From Dermanyssus gallinae (lineage: Eukaryota; Arthropoda; Arachnida; Mesostigmata; Dermanyssidae): 64,000 bases of DNA. The DNA lies in assembly GCA_003439945.1 (NCBI GenBank), contig QVRM01006418.1, forward strand, positions 1 through 64,000, read 5' to 3'. Shown here in pieces: positions 44,590 through 55,040 of the stretch; within the stretch, counting starts at the first letter, position 1; each line of letters begins with the position of its first letter. Below the pieces are notes generated by a model. It was not told the origin of the DNA. It did no database searches and saw only the letters and a list, made by a program, of their open reading frames with translations. Position numbers and translations under genes: made by a program.

Positions 44590-45300
44590 TTCTTGGGGCT
44601 AGTACAATTTGACGGCTTGTTCGTGGAGAGATTTGCGGACATCGCGTCTCCCCTGTATCAACTACACAAGCAGGATGCCGTATTCGAGTGGAACGAGAAA
44701 TGCCACTAGGCATTTAACAGTATTAAAATACTATTGGCGTCGGATACCGTACTGATGATGTCCGACCCAGTGCATACAATTGTGCTGGCTACTGACGCTT
44801 CCGGTAGAAATCGCTGCGGTGCCCTCACACCGTCTCAGATGCTACCGAAAGACCTATAGCCTACCACTCTGCAACTCTCCCTGAGACAGAAAAGCGATAT
44901 ACTCAGGTCGACCGTGAAGCACGGGCAATCAAGGAAGGCGTGCAGAAATTCCAACTTTACTTATTCGGCAGACGTTTTTTTTCTTGCGACGGATTTAAAA
45001 CCGTTGACGAGAATTTTCGAAGAACTAACTGCAGCAAGACTGCAACACTACTCGATACTCCTACAAGCGTTCAATTTTGACATCGAATATCGTCCGTCGA
45101 AAGACACGGCAATGTAGACGCGTTGTCGCGACTGCCCAACAAATTGGAGGACTTGCCTACCGCAGTTTGCTTGGCCGACACCGATATGTTTCATTGTGCG
45201 CTGGCGCCAATAAACGCGTCAGCGGTCCAGGAAGCCACCCAAGCAAACGCAGCGAAGTTGTTTAGTGGTCCCCCATGGGTATGCGAGCGAAGAGCGGCAT
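44590..45300 (+). pseudogene. Ty3/gypsy RNase H remnant (copy B)
   Basis: The same domain as 6964-7695 but more decayed: a stop replaces Gln in 'CHQAF' (44706), a base is lost near 44800, and a segment around 45020 is shortened. No integrase follows. Confidence 0.78.
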
Positions 45301-46144
45301 AAAACTGTCGGGATGATTTTTCTCACATGATAAATAAATGCCCGCACATGTAAATAAAGACATATCTGGCACTCAGATATGTCTTTAAGTATCTAATAAT
45401 TATACTTCTCTATCTCTATCTCGATCTATAGTATCTTTATTACAAATGCGGTTCATTAGCAACATATATTCTAGTTTCATTAAAAGAAAAAAAGGTATGA
45501 ACTCTGCATTTCATAGGCCAGATCCGTATCCCCCATATTAATGCCCCATGAACTACACAAAATAGATACATATCCAATACTGAGTTCTAATCTCCGAGGT
45601 GACACTAGGTTTTGATTCTTCGTGTAGGCATCTTTGAAATACTGCAAGTTGGGCAAAACCAGTGAAGCCGTTTCATGTTCTAAACTGGGCTGCCATATAG
45701 CCCAGTTTAGTATATGAAACATATATATGGTCGTAATAACCAGCCCTAATATAACAAGTTTGAAACTATGAGAGTGTATGAGAGCAACATAAAGCTTGGC
45801 ATAGAAGTGAAACTTTGTAACAAGGAATACCCCAAGTTACACATCGCACACACTAAACTCAAGCTAGTTTCGTAGCAAGGTTAAGGTTTGCGCAAACCCT
45901 GGAAACAACGTATCCGTCACGAGTGTAGCTAGAATCGATAACACCTATCACATAAACCCTGCATTTAATTACAATAAGTGGCATGCCATTTTTTTCTATC
46001 AATAACCGACTGGAGCGGTTACCGCGACATTATACACAAAATCGCGGAAGCCTCTAAGCGGAAGCCCCTATTATGTGGCTCTTTTCGGTGCGGCTATATA
46101 AGCTACTCATTTAGTGCTACGTTGCTAGCATCTGTACGTATATA
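45301..46144. other. Gene-free stretch with two hairpins (copy B)
   Basis: It contains the perfect 14-bp hairpin TAAAGACATATCTG/CAGATATGTCTTTA (45355-45387) and the two-part hairpin at 45670-45720 that is identical to 8056-8106. No gene. Confidence 0.6.
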
Positions 46145-47060
46145 CAGGGCCATTCGTATCAAAATGTACTTCTTTCGAGGTTTGATAGAACTCGGCAAGA
46201 AAATAATTGTTTCCTATTGAGGGAGGACGCGGAAACGTCTTGTTTACGAGAGAGAGTGAAGTTTATAAAGGTAGTTATTCTGCCTTTTTTAACCTACATA
46301 GTTGTGCGAAATCTACGTTTGCGGGAGAACCAGTCAACGCACGCAACCAGTTATACCGGCGTGTTTGGCGGAAAATTCTGCGCAAACGGAAGAAACTTCA
46401 TTAGCTTGCGTACCAAACAGCGAATAGCCAGATTAATGAAAGTCATAAAAAGTCGATATGTTACGTTAACACATTTGCGGAAAAAAATAGCACTTTGGCC
46501 AAAATGTACGTTCAAAAGACCACTCTCACGCAAAAGCAAATTTAATACCCACCATTTTCGCACCAAAGTGATGGTGCTGCGTAGTACGCCAATACTAAGC
46601 TTCGACAGCATAGTTAGTTTACGCAAGGTTTCACGTCGACCGTAATTTGCAAGAGTTTTGCCCCCTCGTTCGCGAGAAATTTCTTGCGAGCTTACCAAAC
46701 CAAAGTAAACTTTTCATAATTATGCTCGTGCCGCTTTCGATACATCGAAAAGCTAGTTACTGAAAATACGCCAGCACACATGGTACGGAATGGGGTAAAA
46801 GTCTGAGAGTGGTCTTAGACGTAAAATTTTGGCCGTAATGAAAATTTACGATTTTACGAAAGGCGTTAACTAACCGACTTTTTGACGATAATCTGGCATT
46901 CGACTTTTGCTACGAGCTAATAAAGGTCTTCCGTTGCGCAGACTTTTGCAAACACGCCGTATAATAGGTTTACGTCGTTGGTTCTCCCCAAACTAGATTG
47001 AAAAAAAGTACCTTATACTTCACTCCCTTCCAAACAACGTCGCTCCTTCGTAAGAAATTC
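46145..47060. mobile_element. Foldback element (copy B), right arm degraded
   Basis: The left arm 46145 to about 46600 is complete and includes the 136 bases that the copy A left arm lacks. The right arm (about 46620-47060) aligns with 8890-9430 of copy A, but only with dozens of one- to four-base losses, and its outer end is missing. An open frame of 142 residues in the left arm (46217-46645) is not matched by any family and is broken in copy A. Confidence 0.8.
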
Positions 47061-48206
47061 CCAACCTGAAAGGGGCGCGATAAAGAGGACGATAAAGAGG
47101 CATTAGTGGCGCGCAATAAGCGTATTCATACAACTCGTTTTCGGCGACAAATTGCTAATAATCGGGTTAATCATAAGATTTTCGTTGCCGCTTTTATTGT
47201 AAGCTATTTCTAAATCGTCTTCAACCAACCACGCTGGAACTCCCCAGAGCTGCAAGTAGGATGCGTACCCTCCGGAATTGCATATTTGGCAAATACCCAG
47301 AGGGCCAGAGAAGAGTCACTTTTGGTTTTTAATTATATAGGGCATAGCTATTTGTTTTAGGTCCAATCGATATCAGCCTCTGGTCGGCTCTTTTGTAGGA
47401 TTTCTCCAGCTTTGTTGAAAGATGCTGCGATTTTTATGTGGGTGTTTTACATGATTTTGTTCCACAGATTGGGAAAAATGTACAATATTCTATTTAATAT
47501 CACAACAGCCTCGTAATGATACTAATCTTTAAAAAAACGCTCAGTGCTGTGTTCTTTCAAGCGAGGAAACTGCATTGCACTAATTTTTTGTCGTGAGAGG
47601 GAAAAATGCTTTTACGCACACCCGAAGCGGGTAGTGTGGGGATCAATGCCAATGTTGTTGGTATAATACACACTGAAAACCTCTCACCTAAATGGCCTCA
47701 GGAAGAGGCGAGGAGCTGGAAACGTTCTTTAATACTACTTCAATGGCATTGCACTCACTGCTGTGATATATTATACATAGACCATAACAATATTTACAAC
47801 TCATATGCCACAGGGTTTATAATAAGCATCTTCCTGGCACAAAAGGTGATAAAAATCGTGCAACAGCACAACGGGCGGTTATGTGCCTATTTGTCATGTC
47901 CATGCTCTTTCATTCTGGCCTAACCATTCTATCTGCCGTATTAAAATGTCTACATTGGTGTTTGGAAGCTCAAACTTTTGCTTTTGAGCTGTTCAACGAG
48001 TTGTGGAGTAAGTATCATACAGCAAATTCGTGAAACGGTTGTACGCGAACCTATGCAAACTCAGTAACCGTTACAGGAATGCTGATGAGGATACCTGATC
48101 GAGTGCACCTAGTTGAGCCGAGCTTAGCTTTGCCCCACACAAGCTGGATCCCGTATGATGCAATGGACTCTATTTTTATATCGAATAGAGCTAACGCTGT
48201 TTTAAT
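47061..48206. other. Gene-free duplicated stretch (copy B)
   Basis: The counterpart of about 9720-10853. It contains the same 105-residue open frame (47606-47923), not called as a gene. No other feature. Confidence 0.5.
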
Positions 48207-48473
48207 CTAGATCATCTGTGGCTTCTTATGAGGTGTCGCCGCAATCAAGGCTTTTTGGGACCTCCCCTCTAAGTGTGCAGCAAATGTCTTGGCTAAGGGC
48301 GTCACTGTGACACCGAAATTGGTGCACTTATTCACATAGTTCGGGTTCTGTCCAGTTAACCTTAGTGTGTTGGTTAAGGCCAGCCTGCCCGCGTACCTGA
48401 ACTTAATGACTTCTGTATTCTGCATATTTATTTTAAGGCCTACTACGTTCACATAAGCCGACAAAATAGCCAA
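48207..48473 (-). pseudogene. Antisense LINE reverse-transcriptase fragment (copy B)
   Basis: Nearly identical to 10854-11120 (one residue differs: Asn to Thr in LRLTGQNPNYVNKC). It is the same thumb-region fragment of an N1/N2-type RT. Confidence 0.85.
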
Positions 48474-48492
48474 CGCCTGTTGCAGATGGTAT

Positions 48493-48748
48493 CAAAAAAA
48501 TGTTTGGGCTGACCTTCAGCCAAGATTTAACGTCCACGAGACTGCTTTTTGCATTGCTCCATAGACGGACGCCTACAAATACACATGTGCAGCGGTGGGG
48601 CTCGAACCCGCGCACCGCGCAATCATACTCCTGATATGTTTAAACACAAAAAATAGATCCCACACCCGGGATCGAACCTACGGTCGAACACACCGTAAGC
48701 CAAGAAGTATTGCGAACTGGCTACCCAAGTCACGCCGCCACTTAATGC
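48493..48748 (-). repeat. tRNA-derived SINE (copy B)
   Basis: The counterpart of 11140-11395 with a few substitutions in the head ('aagaagtattgcgaactggc' against 'aggaagtactgcgcactggc'). Both B boxes and the tail hairpin (48507-48521) are conserved. Confidence 0.75.
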
Positions 48749-49737
48749 AAGCCATCTTTTTGATGGGCGGGAAAATGCATTGACGCGCTCCCGCCAAAGT
48801 TGATGACGGGTGTTGTGGAACTCGGCACCGGTAGAGAGTACACGACTCTGTCCTCCACGCGTGTACTACCCACTAAATACTGTCACGGCATCTAAGTACT
48901 TGAGTCCCTCGTCCGAGTCGACGACTGGCTCGACTCATCCTCGTAACAATGGAGGATGCCTTCTCACCAGCGCTCCCCTAGTTCGGTGCCAGTGCGGTAG
49001 TGGCTCAGGATTGAACAGTTGGCCACTGTGTGATCCACGTCATCCGGCTTTCCGGACTTCCCAGTTAGGATTTGTGTCACGCAGTAGGTTAGATTGCAAG
49101 CCATCTCGATAGAGGTAACCCGAACTAGCCTCCTTGTGAACTTCCGCCCAAGTGCTAATGTTCTAATCCTATGACTACACCAAATTGTTGACCCTTGTTC
49201 ATTTTTTACTGAAGGCGTTTATGCTATTGGTTGGCCTGTGTGATCCCATTAAGGAAATCGATGCATATAAAAATCGTTTTGCTCATAAACTTAGTTAATT
49301 AGAACAACCAGTAGACTTCGTATTATGCCTGAGTCCAGTCCAGACTAGACATTGGGGATTCTCGCACTCGCTTCCGCTACGCCATTAAACAACTGAAGAG
49401 TGCTAAGTCTTTTCTTAAGTTGTTTCACCTTTGCGTTACCCTTGTCCTGAGGTGGCTGTTACTTTTCCACAAAAAGCTGAGCATCTTGCAATGCGTTTTT
49501 CTCTTCTGTTTTGTGTGGTTCGAATACCCCCACTGACGCAAAACCTATTGAAAATTTCACATTAGTTTTTCTAAGTACCTTTTAAGTACTATATTTACTT
49601 AATTCTGACCTCAGGCCGAACACTAGCCTTATACCCGACACTTGTTTCTTGTCCATGTAGTCCGAACACTACAAATATATTTAAATATTTCCGCCCTCAA
49701 GCCGAACGCTAGCTTTATACCCGAGAACGTTTCTAAA
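48749..49737. other. Gene-free duplicated stretch (copy B)
   Basis: The counterpart of 11396-12431; copy B lacks about 50 bases near 49561. No gene. Confidence 0.5.
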
Positions 49738-49808
<71 letters not shown>

Positions 49809-49812
49809 CATA

Positions 49813-51130
49813 TGCTGTTCAAACCGTATCGCGACTGTTGTGTTTTTTCAAAAATTATTCATTTATTCATGAATATCTATTTTGTCCCCTTTAAAGTAAT
49901 CCCCATGAGATATTATACACTTGTGCCAACGGTTTTTCCAATCTTCGAAGCACTTCAAAAAACCATTTTTTTTAACCTTGTTCAGCTCCTCCTTCAATGC
50001 CGTCTTTATCTCGTCAAGCGTAGCGTAACGTCGTCCTTTCATGGGCCTCTTCAGTTTAGGGAACAAGAAAAAGTCACAGGGGGCCAGATCTGGGGAATAC
50101 GGTGGCTGCGGCATCATTAGTGTGTTGTTTTTGGCCAAAAACTCGCGCACAAGCAACGATGTGTGAGCAGGGGCGTTATCGTGGTGCAAAAGCCAATTTT
50201 TGTTCTTCCACAAATCCGGGCGTTTCTGGCGGATTGCTTCGCGCAAATTGCGCATAACTTGCAGGTAATATTCCTTATTGACCGTTCTACCCTGTGGCAA
50301 GAACTCATGATGCACCACGCCCCTGCAATCGAAGAAAACTGTCAGCAAAACTTTCACATTCGACCGAACTTGGCGCGCTTTTTTCGGTCTTGGTTCGTGC
50401 GGCAGCTTCCATTGAGATGATTGAGCTTTGGTTTCCACGTCATAACCATAAACCCACGATTCGTCACCAGTTATAACCCTCTGGAGCAAATTTGGGTCGT
50501 CGCGGACAGAGTCCAACATCTCATTAGCAATGTTCATGCGATGCTGTTTTTGGTCGCAATTGAGCAATTTTGGTACGAATTTCGCGGCGACCCGTCTCAT
50601 GCCCAAATCATTGATAAAAATCGAATGGCTCGAGCCAATCGATATGTTTAGGTCCTCAGCAACTTCTCTAACGGTGATTCGACGATTGGCCAATACCATT
50701 TTCTCCACTTCATTAATTTTTTCGTCTGTTGTTGAAGTGCTCGGGCGTCCGGCACGCTCTTCGTCGTTCACATCTTCTCGGCCTTCTGAGAACATTTTGT
50801 ACCACCGATAAACGTTGCTTCGGTGCAAGGTAGCTTCTCCGTATGCCACAGTCAACATTCGGAATGCATCCGCGCACTTAATTTCGTTTTTCACACAAAA
50901 TTTAATACAGGTTCTTTGATCCATTTTTTTGAATAGGTAAAAATCGAAGACGATCCAAAACACGTGCAAGCAAAGCAGCTGTCAACAATTAAGTGAACAT
51001 TCAAAATGGCCGAGCTTGTCGGCATAAGTGAGAGACATGAGTAACAACCTAACGCCACAAAAAAATCGAAATTCGAATATACGTAACCCGCGAAAATTTT
51101 TCCCCCCGCGATACTTTTTGAACAAACGGT
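49813..51130 (-). mobile_element. Mariner (DD34D) element inserted in an (AT)n array
   Basis: About 1.3 kb with imperfect terminal inverted repeats: left 'CTGTTCAAACCGTATCGCG' (49815-49833) and, from the right end inward, 'TTGTTCAAAAAGTATCGCG' (about 51126-51108 on the minus strand). TA lies on both sides within AT-rich sequence. It contains one complete transposase gene on the minus strand. Copy A has an uninterrupted array at this place (12432-12504). The exact ends are uncertain by a few bases because of the AT-rich flanks. Confidence 0.9.
49863..50924 (-). CDS. Mariner transposase, intact
   Basis: 353 residues from the ATG at 50922-50924 (MDQRTCIKFCVKNEIKCADA); mariner transposases are usually about 345-350. 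The N-terminal helix-turn-helix region contains VYRWYKMFSEGREDVNDEER and AGRPSTSTTDEKINEVEKM. The catalytic domain shows VITGDESWVYGYD (first Asp), LLHHDNAPAHTSLLV (second Asp) and YSPDLAPCDFFLFPKLK (third Asp). I count 34 residues between the second and third, hence DD34D. The 'WVPHEL'-type linker motif is not evident. The enzyme cuts and pastes the element at TA sites. There are no stops or frameshifts, so it may be, or recently have been, active. Confidence 0.95.
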   Translation of the reverse strand: MDQRTCIKFCVKNEIKCADAFRMLTVAYGEATLHRSNVYRWYKMFSEGREDVNDEERAGRPSTSTTDEKINEVEKMVLANRRITVREVAEDLNISIGSSHSIFINDLGMRRVAAKFVPKLLNCDQKQHRMNIANEMLDSVRDDPNLLQRVITGDESWVYGYDVETKAQSSQWKLPHEPRPKKARQVRSNVKVLLTVFFDCRGVVHHEFLPQGRTVNKEYYLQVMRNLREAIRQKRPDLWKNKNWLLHHDNAPAHTSLLVREFLAKNNTLMMPQPPYSPDLAPCDFFLFPKLKRPMKGRRYATLDEIKTALKEELNKVKKNGFLKCFEDWKNRWHKCIISHGDYFKGDKIDIHE

Positions 51131-51149
51131 ATATATAGTTGTTTGAATT

Positions 51150-51192
<43 letters not shown>
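51150..51192. repeat. (AT)n array right of the mariner
   Basis: An AT run between two similar words, 'agttgtttgaattgttta' and 'gagttgtttgaaatgttta', which look like a small local duplication absent from copy A. Confidence 0.85.
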
Positions 51193-51195
<3 letters not shown>

Positions 51196-51419
51196 TTGTT
51201 TGAAATGTTTACACCCCGTTATGAGCTAAATAAAATTATGACTACGTATGTATATATATATATATATATATATATAGACGTTATTTCTCAAGCAACTGCT
51301 GCACACGAAGCTCGCGTCTTTCTCGACTAGCGCAAACGTCTAGGGGTTTTTCAAAACTCGTTCTTAAAAACGCTTATAACAGTATAAGACGCGATAACCT
51401 GATGAATGCCGTTGCATCC

Positions 51420-51646
51420 CACGCTCCTTATTAATTAAAGCACGTCTGACTGGCAGATCGGGCATGTGATTTTGTCCGCCACCGGGCTGCAGCAAGGGGA
51501 TCGCTTAGCATCACCTCTGTTTTGTGTGTCAAGGATCGGGTGGATTCCTTCAGGAGCCCACTGAAGCTCTTGTACCTTGACGATGGTCTATTAGGAGGAA
51601 ACGTTTCCGCAGTAGCCGAGGATATTCGACGGACTCTTACATTTAG
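51420..51646 (+). pseudogene. RLE-type retroelement relic, RT part with YLDD (copy B, piece 1)
   Basis: The counterpart of 12740-12957: LKLLYLDDGLLGGNVSAV is intact, the preceding 'QQGDRLA' block is followed by a deletion of about 7 bases relative to copy A. It is interrupted at 51659 by the composite LINE. Confidence 0.75.
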
Positions 51647-51659
51647 TGTTACATCCGGG
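51647..51659. repeat. Target-site duplication of the composite LINE, left
   Basis: TGTTACATCCGGG, repeated exactly at 56852-56864. Copy A has TGTTACATCATCCGGG at about 12957. Confidence 0.93.
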
Positions 51660-51668
51660 GAAGACAAG

Positions 51669-52170
51669 ATGGCGGCGCCCAACAGTGCGCTGTGTTTTGT
51701 ATGTAGCTCCGTGATAAAGAGCTCGTGTGAGTGGACCCAGTGTCCTACCTGTTTTGTGGGTGTAGCCCATGTGAAGTGCTCATCACCGCGCACCGATGTA
51801 GGGGCAAACCAGCCCGCTCGGTGCCCTGGATGTCCTGAACTGGAAGGCGCCCGCCCAAACGGCGCCTTGCTTGAGATCCTGCAGCGGATTAGCCGTCTCG
51901 CGGCGGCAAATACAATCCGAGTGTCGGAGCTTGAACAACTGGTCTCCGAGCTTCGTTCCCGTCCCACCGGGAGCAGCGTAAGCACATCGGGAGTAGAAAT
52001 CGAGACGAAGAAGCAGGTGGCACAGCACAAAGTGGCACAGGGCACTGGCGGCAGCTCAAAACTTGCCGCCAAGCCCGTAATTGATTCGAACGTCTCAGAT
52101 GCGCCCACCGTCACTCGTACTGTTGGTAAACAAAGCCAACAGCAACAACAGTGTCAGGGGAAGCAGAGAC
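51669..52170 (+). pseudogene. Zinc-finger LINE ORF1, N-terminal part
   Basis: It starts at the ATG at 51669 (MAAPNSALCFVCSSVIKSSC). The spacing CFVC, then CPTC, then HVKC and CPGC is a PHD/RING-like cysteine-histidine array at about residues 9-55; ORF1 proteins with PHD fingers are known in CR1-type LINEs. A leucine-rich stretch (LLEILQRISRLAAANTIRVS, ELEQLVSELRS) suggests a coiled coil. The frame continues without a stop into the R1-type RT that follows, giving a 654-residue reading (51669-53633). Confidence 0.72.
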
Positions 52171-53850
52171 AGCGCTCTACACTTGACCCTATAGAGACTA
52201 TACTCAAAACAGCCGGTCGCGAGACTCTGGCCACACCTAAGACACGCTCATATGTTCTCTTAATTCTATTAGACGTTAAAAACGCCTTTAACAGTGCCAA
52301 CTGGGAGAGGATACTCGAAGCTATGGACCGTCGCGACATTCCGGCATACCTACGCCGAATAATATCGTCGTACCTTTCAAACCGCTCATTAACTACCACC
52401 CACGGTACGTTCCCAGTTACCGCTGGAGTTCCTCAAGGCTCTATACTAGGCCCTACGCTCTGGAACCTTGCGTATGACGACCTACTCAGATTGCCAACAC
52501 TGCCACCTGGAGTGGAAATGCTGGCATATGCTGATGACCTTGCTCTCCTCATTACCTCACGGAAAGAAACACATTTGCAAGACATTGCAAATGATGCAAT
52601 GAAACAAGTTTCATCCTGGATGAGAGACAACAGCCTAGAGCTAGCTCCACAAAAAACGGAGGTCCTTTACTTAACTGGGAGAAAGAGAACCCACGACGTT
52701 CATCTCACCTTGAACGATCACCCGCTCCAAATAGGAAAACAAGCTAAATACCTCGGGGTGACACTCGACACTGGCCTCACAGGCAAGGCGCACCTGACTT
52801 CAATAACACAAAAGGTTCACCGAGTCAGTCGATCTTTAAGCCGTATTCTTCCAAAAACGGGAGGAGCCGACTATCAAAAACGCGTCCTTCTGTCGACAGC
52901 CGCTCAGTCAATAGCTCTTTATGCGGCACCAATATGGGCCGACTTGGCCCTCCGCACAAAGACCAATAGATTACTTCTCCGCTCGGCCCAAAGAACAACG
53001 GCTTTACTAATCTGCAGGGCATTCCGAACTGTCAGCACCGATGTTGCCATAGCTTTGGCTAAAATGGTACCATGGGACCTTATGGCTGGACAACAATCCA
53101 CCTGCCGACTAGACAACACAACGGACCTCACCATAGCGGATAACAACGCCCTCGAGCAATGGATCGAGGAGTGGCACCACCCATCTTCCAATGACCATCG
53201 AGGAAGATGGACCCGGTATTTACTTGATGACTTAAGCTTGTGGTACAAAAATACGCCCCAACAAGGTCTATCTTATTACGCTACTCAGGTGTTCACCGGA
53301 CACGGACAATTCCAGTCATATATGATGAGAGTTGGCAAGTCTCCATCGGACATCTGCGTTCTCTGCACTTCGGGCACCCCCGATACCGTTGATCATACCG
53401 TCGCGGATTGCCTCGCTCTTCATTCATTCCGAAAAGCTTATTCTTACCCCTTGGCTGGATCTAACACAAAAACAATTGTTACATCAATGCACACCTCTAC
53501 AGACCAGTGGAACAAAGGCGCTTTCTTTCTTCACTCAATAATGAAAGAGAAAACTCGACTTGAAAACAACCGCCAACAAAAATATACACAAACGTTGACG
53601 GCCCCTAGTTCGGCGGCCATGACGGGAATATAGAGCAGACGACTCTAGAAGACGACTCTAGCAGACGACTCTCCCCTCATGGCCTCGAAGTACTGCCTAG
53701 TCAGTTCCGAACTTTGAGGGGAATTCACGAGAGGAAGTAAGGTTTTTTAGTGGGTAAACCCTGACTAACGGGGAGTCCCACACTACCCAGACCATCGGGT
53801 GCTGCTTATTGCATCCAGTACTACCATCAACTGGGTGTGCGTAACGCGAG
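52171..53850 (+). mobile_element. R1-type LINE fragment nested in ORF1
   Basis: It is 5'-truncated: the homology starts at STLDPIETILKTAGRE, the region just after 'GFRKGR' in R1-type RTs. RT blocks follow: VLLILLDVKNAFNSANWERI, TAGVPQGSILGPTLWNLAYD and EMLAYADDLALLI (YADD). Then come the thumb (AKYLGVTLDTGLTGKAHL), and the C-terminal GHGQFQSYMMRVGKSPSDIC, CTSGTPDTVDHTVADC zinc-type motif. The frame is open to a stop at 53631-53633. The 3' UTR has TTTAGTGGGTA and GAGTCCCACACTACCC. No clean target-site duplication was found; 'gcagagacagcgc' (52163-52175) and 'gcagaaaccgcagc' (about 53854) are a weak candidate. Confidence 0.85.
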
Positions 53851-54290
53851 TGCAGAAACCGCAGCAGCAGACGCCTCTTACAGACGTCGCCAAGAGTGTT
53901 GTCGATCTCGATCAACAGCGCCAACAACGGCGGGAAGAGAGAGCGGCTGAGCGGCAGCAACGACAGCGGGAGAAGCTGGAGAAGAAGGAGAAGCCGGCGC
54001 CGGCAGCAGAAAGTGACATCACCACTCCGCTGCAGCCGCGCGAGCCGGTTGTCGACACAATGGACTGTACAGAGACAGCCAACGTAGATCAGCTGGACAA
54101 CGAAGGCTTCCAGCTGGTGGAGAGAAGAAGGAAAAGAAGAGAAAGCTTGCGAGTGAAAGTGGTGGATCGACCAGCAACAGCCCAGAGAAGCAGGATGGAC
54201 GCCTGGGGCCGAGGCCGAGCGATGCCTCTCAACTTCACAAGCAAACGGCAGCAGAAAAACGCGAAACTAACGCGAATAGGAAGACGTTGA
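53851..54290 (+). pseudogene. Zinc-finger LINE ORF1, C-terminal part
   Basis: After the R1 piece the frame reads QQTPLTDVAKSVVDLDQQRQ, a strongly charged coiled-coil region (REERAAERQQRQREKLEKKE) and LDNEGFQLVERRRKRRESLR, ending at a stop at 54288-54290. Coiled coils are common in LINE ORF1 proteins and serve in trimer formation. Confidence 0.65.
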
Positions 54291-55032
54291 GGTTGCCGAT
54301 GCGATCAGTGCTGGTCTAGCGGGACTAAACCTCCAGCTACCCACTCTGGTCGGCGGCGACTTCAACTGTCGTATTGATAGTGGCGCCACCGACAGGAAGG
54401 GCGATGTGCTTCTTACGCTTCTAGAGAATAGAGGCCTGCATTGCGCGAATGAGCGTGATAAATTCACGTACGTTTGCCAAAGTGGAAGAAGCACTATCGA
54501 CCTCTTGTTTCATAACCTTCAACATCCGACGGAATTTCAGGGATGCGAGGTCCTTAATATTCCAGCACGGAAGCACCTGCCGGTGCTAGCGTCTCTGTGT
54601 CTGCCTGGCCAGGGGCGCGCCCCGCGGCGGCAGCCGACAACGTACTTGTCTAGGCAGCTAGATTTGCGTGTATTAACGCGCAAATTACGGCTCCTAGGAT
54701 CAACTTCTGACATTGAACAAAGCAACCACGCTTTAGAGGCCAATGTCAAAGCGGCTGTAGTCAAGAAGAAGTACAGAAAAAGACGGGCGCGGCCCTGGTT
54801 TACACAGGCCTGCTACCTAAAACGTCGGGAAGTGTTGAAGCTCCTGCGCCGAGCACGGGCTCTGCACCCCGACCCCCAGATAGTTGCTGATCGTAGGGCG
54901 CTTTATGGCCAACATAGAGCAACCTACAAGAAACTGCTCGCAGAGAATAAGCGCCGGTATGATGAGGAGGAGGAGTTTCGCATGCTTCAGAGAGCAGAGC
55001 GCGAACCCATGTCTACATTGTTCGCCGGCTGA
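54282..55032 (+). pseudogene. Zinc-finger LINE endonuclease, C-terminal half
   Basis: In a frame overlapping the end of ORF1: LPTLVGGDFNCRIDSGATDR (GDFN metal and DNA-contact motif of APE-type nucleases), YVCQSGRSTIDLLF and then IPARKHLPVLASL, where the catalytic His follows a variant context (RKH instead of SDH). The N-terminal half with the catalytic Asn and Glu is absent: an internal deletion joins ORF1 directly to the middle of the nuclease. Confidence 0.8.
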
Positions 55033-55040
55033 GCAAAGGC

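Noticed and set aside
46217..46645. 142-residue open frame in the foldback element
   Set aside because: It lies in an inverted arm, has no domain, and the corresponding arm in copy A has a 136-base deletion and no such protein.
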